Part shown: positions 63,114-64,000 of the stretch, one piece after another
Position numbering within the stretch: the stretch's first letter is position 1
Layout of the letters: each line of letters starts with the position of its first letter
Source: Paracoccus subflavus
Lineage (GTDB): Bacteria; Pseudomonadota; Alphaproteobacteria; Rhodobacterales; Rhodobacteraceae
DNA: 64,000 nt
Direction: 5' to 3'
NCBI RefSeq assembly: GCF_004310345.1
Contig: NZ_SISK01000003.1
Location: 1 to 64,000, forward strand
The notes under the pieces: generated by a model
Database searches by the model: none
Told to the model about the DNA's origin: nothing
The model's input: the letters and a program-made list of their open reading frames with translations, nothing else
Made by a program: the position numbers and the translations under genes

Positions 63114-63956
63114 TTACGCCGCCTTGGGCATCCGCAGCCCCAGGATCTGCCGCGCCTGCTGCCATGTCGCCACCGGACGGCCATGCCTTTCGGCGATTTC
63201 GGCCGTACGGCGCACAAGGGCCGCGTTCGACGGGGCCAGCGTGTTGCGGTCCAGCCGCACGTTGTCCTCGAGCCCCGTGCGGGCATGGCCGCCGGCGCTG
63301 ACGGCCCATTCGTTCAGCACGATCTGCTTTGGCCCGATCCCTGCCGCGCACCAGGGCGCATCCTCGCCGAACAGCCGCTTGACGGTATAGACATAGTAAT
63401 CGAACACCTCGCGGTCGGCGGGCATGGCGTTCTTGACCCCCATCACGAACTGCACATAGGGCCGGTCCTTGATCTGGCCCGCCTTCCACATCTCGTGCGC
63501 CTTGAGGATATGGGACAGATCGAAGGCCTCGATCTCGGGCTTCACGTCATGGGCCAGCATTTCCGAGGCCAGCCAGTCCACCAGTTCCGGCGGGTTCTCA
63601 TAGACCCGGTTGGGAAAGTTGTTCGACCCCACCGACAGTGACGCCATGTCGGGCGACAGCGGCAGCATCCCGCCCCGCGCCTGGCCCGCGCCGGACCGCC
63701 CGCCGGTGGACAGTTGCACGATCAGGCCGGGGCAGTGCTTTTCCAGCCCCTCCTTCAGCCGGGCAAAGCGGTCCGGGTCGCTGGTGGGCTTTCCCTGGTC
63801 ATCGCGGACGTGGCAATGGGCGATGCTCGCGCCGGCCTCGAACGCCTCTTGCGTGGATTCGATCTGTTCGGAAATGGTGATCGGCACCGCCGGATTGTTT
63901 TCCTTGGTGGGCAAAGACCCGGTGATGGCCACGCAGATGATGCAGGGATTGGTCAT
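63114..63956 (-). CDS. Beta-keto acid cleavage enzyme (BKACE, DUF849)
   Basis: A 280-residue zinc enzyme of the family that exchanges a beta-keto acid and acetyl-CoA for acetoacetate and a CoA ester. The metal motif HCHVRDDQGKPT is near residues 48-59, with LSTGGRSGAG and MLPLSPDMASLSVGSNNFP following. VLNEWAVSAGGHARTGLEDN is near the C-terminus. It converges on pcaB with 3 bp between stops. Beta-ketoadipate is an attractive substrate by context, but carnitine-derived or amino-hexanoate substrates are known in the family. I start at MTNPCII; 12 codons further upstream are open. Confidence 0.87.
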   Translation of the reverse strand: MTNPCIICVAITGSLPTKENNPAVPITISEQIESTQEAFEAGASIAHCHVRDDQGKPTSDPDRFARLKEGLEKHCPGLIVQLSTGGRSGAGQARGGMLPLSPDMASLSVGSNNFPNRVYENPPELVDWLASEMLAHDVKPEIEAFDLSHILKAHEMWKAGQIKDRPYVQFVMGVKNAMPADREVFDYYVYTVKRLFGEDAPWCAAGIGPKQIVLNEWAVSAGGHARTGLEDNVRLDRNTLAPSNAALVRRTAEIAERHGRPVATWQQARQILGLRMPKAA

Positions 63957-64000
63957 GGGATGCCCTCGGCTTGCGAATCTGGCCCGGATCATCGGTGAAA

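Overview
The window reads as chromosomal DNA of a high-GC alphaproteobacterium of the Rhodobacteraceae, most like Paracoccus. The grounds are strong GC bias at third codon positions, a dusB-ntrBC-ntrYX-trkAH-hfq-hflX block, NtrC and NtrX proteins without the sigma-54 contact motif, a Rhodobacter-type polyol operon, and a Pantoea/Paracoccus-type carotenoid cluster with crtX. The assignment is inferred from gene content. I saw no phage, plasmid or CRISPR system.

Layout. (1) 0.1-11.1 kb: a reductive pyrimidine degradation island. A RutR-like repressor is divergent from a carbamoyl-amide hydrolase, a dihydropyrimidinase and a complete NitT/TauT-type ABC importer, followed by preT and preA. Both transcription units carry a RutR-like palindrome in front of them. 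A lower-GC sulfotransferase gene sits between preT and preA, and a second, frameshifted sulfotransferase follows preA. (2) 12.0-12.3 kb: tRNA-Pro(TGG), whose 3' end is duplicated in an 84-bp tandem repeat next to the broken sulfotransferase. (3) 12.3-25 kb: housekeeping genes (DUF192, a double cold-shock protein, pdxH, fabI, a LysE exporter, gpt, an acidic PRC-barrel protein, trpE-ppiD, an aminotransferase, trpG-trpD-ung). (4) 25-37.1 kb: one long leftward block, dusB-ntrB-ntrC-ntrY-ntrX-trkA-trkH-hfq-hflX, joining tRNA modification, nitrogen signalling, potassium uptake and RNA chaperoning. (5) 37.3-42.6 kb: sdaA, a COG3650 lipoprotein, and a YjbH/YjbF exopolysaccharide export pair. (6) 42.7-50.9 kb: a polyol operon (HAD hydrolase, SorC-type regulator, smoEFGK, smoS, mtlK). 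(7) 51-58.5 kb: carotenoid genes crtX, crtY-crtI-crtB, crtE and a type 2 IPP isomerase, with a DUF2585 membrane protein inside the cluster. (8) 58.5-64 kb: pcaQ and pcaDCHGB for protocatechuate, then a converging beta-keto acid cleavage enzyme.

How the parts work together. Region 1 should import a pyrimidine or its breakdown product and degrade it to a beta-amino acid, ammonia and CO2, with the repressor switching both units. Region 6 imports hexitols and oxidises them to ketohexoses. Region 7 builds GGPP, then phytoene, lycopene and beta-carotene; the glycosyltransferase needs hydroxylated carotenoid, so crtZ must lie elsewhere. Region 8 takes protocatechuate to beta-ketoadipate.

No gene-free stretch exceeds about 300 bp. 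The first 115 bases hold nothing I recognise. Nothing in the window is convincingly a wholly new system. The least ordinary items are the two-operator pyrimidine regulon with its embedded sulfotransferases, the tRNA-linked tandem repeat, and the DUF2585 gene within the carotenoid cluster.
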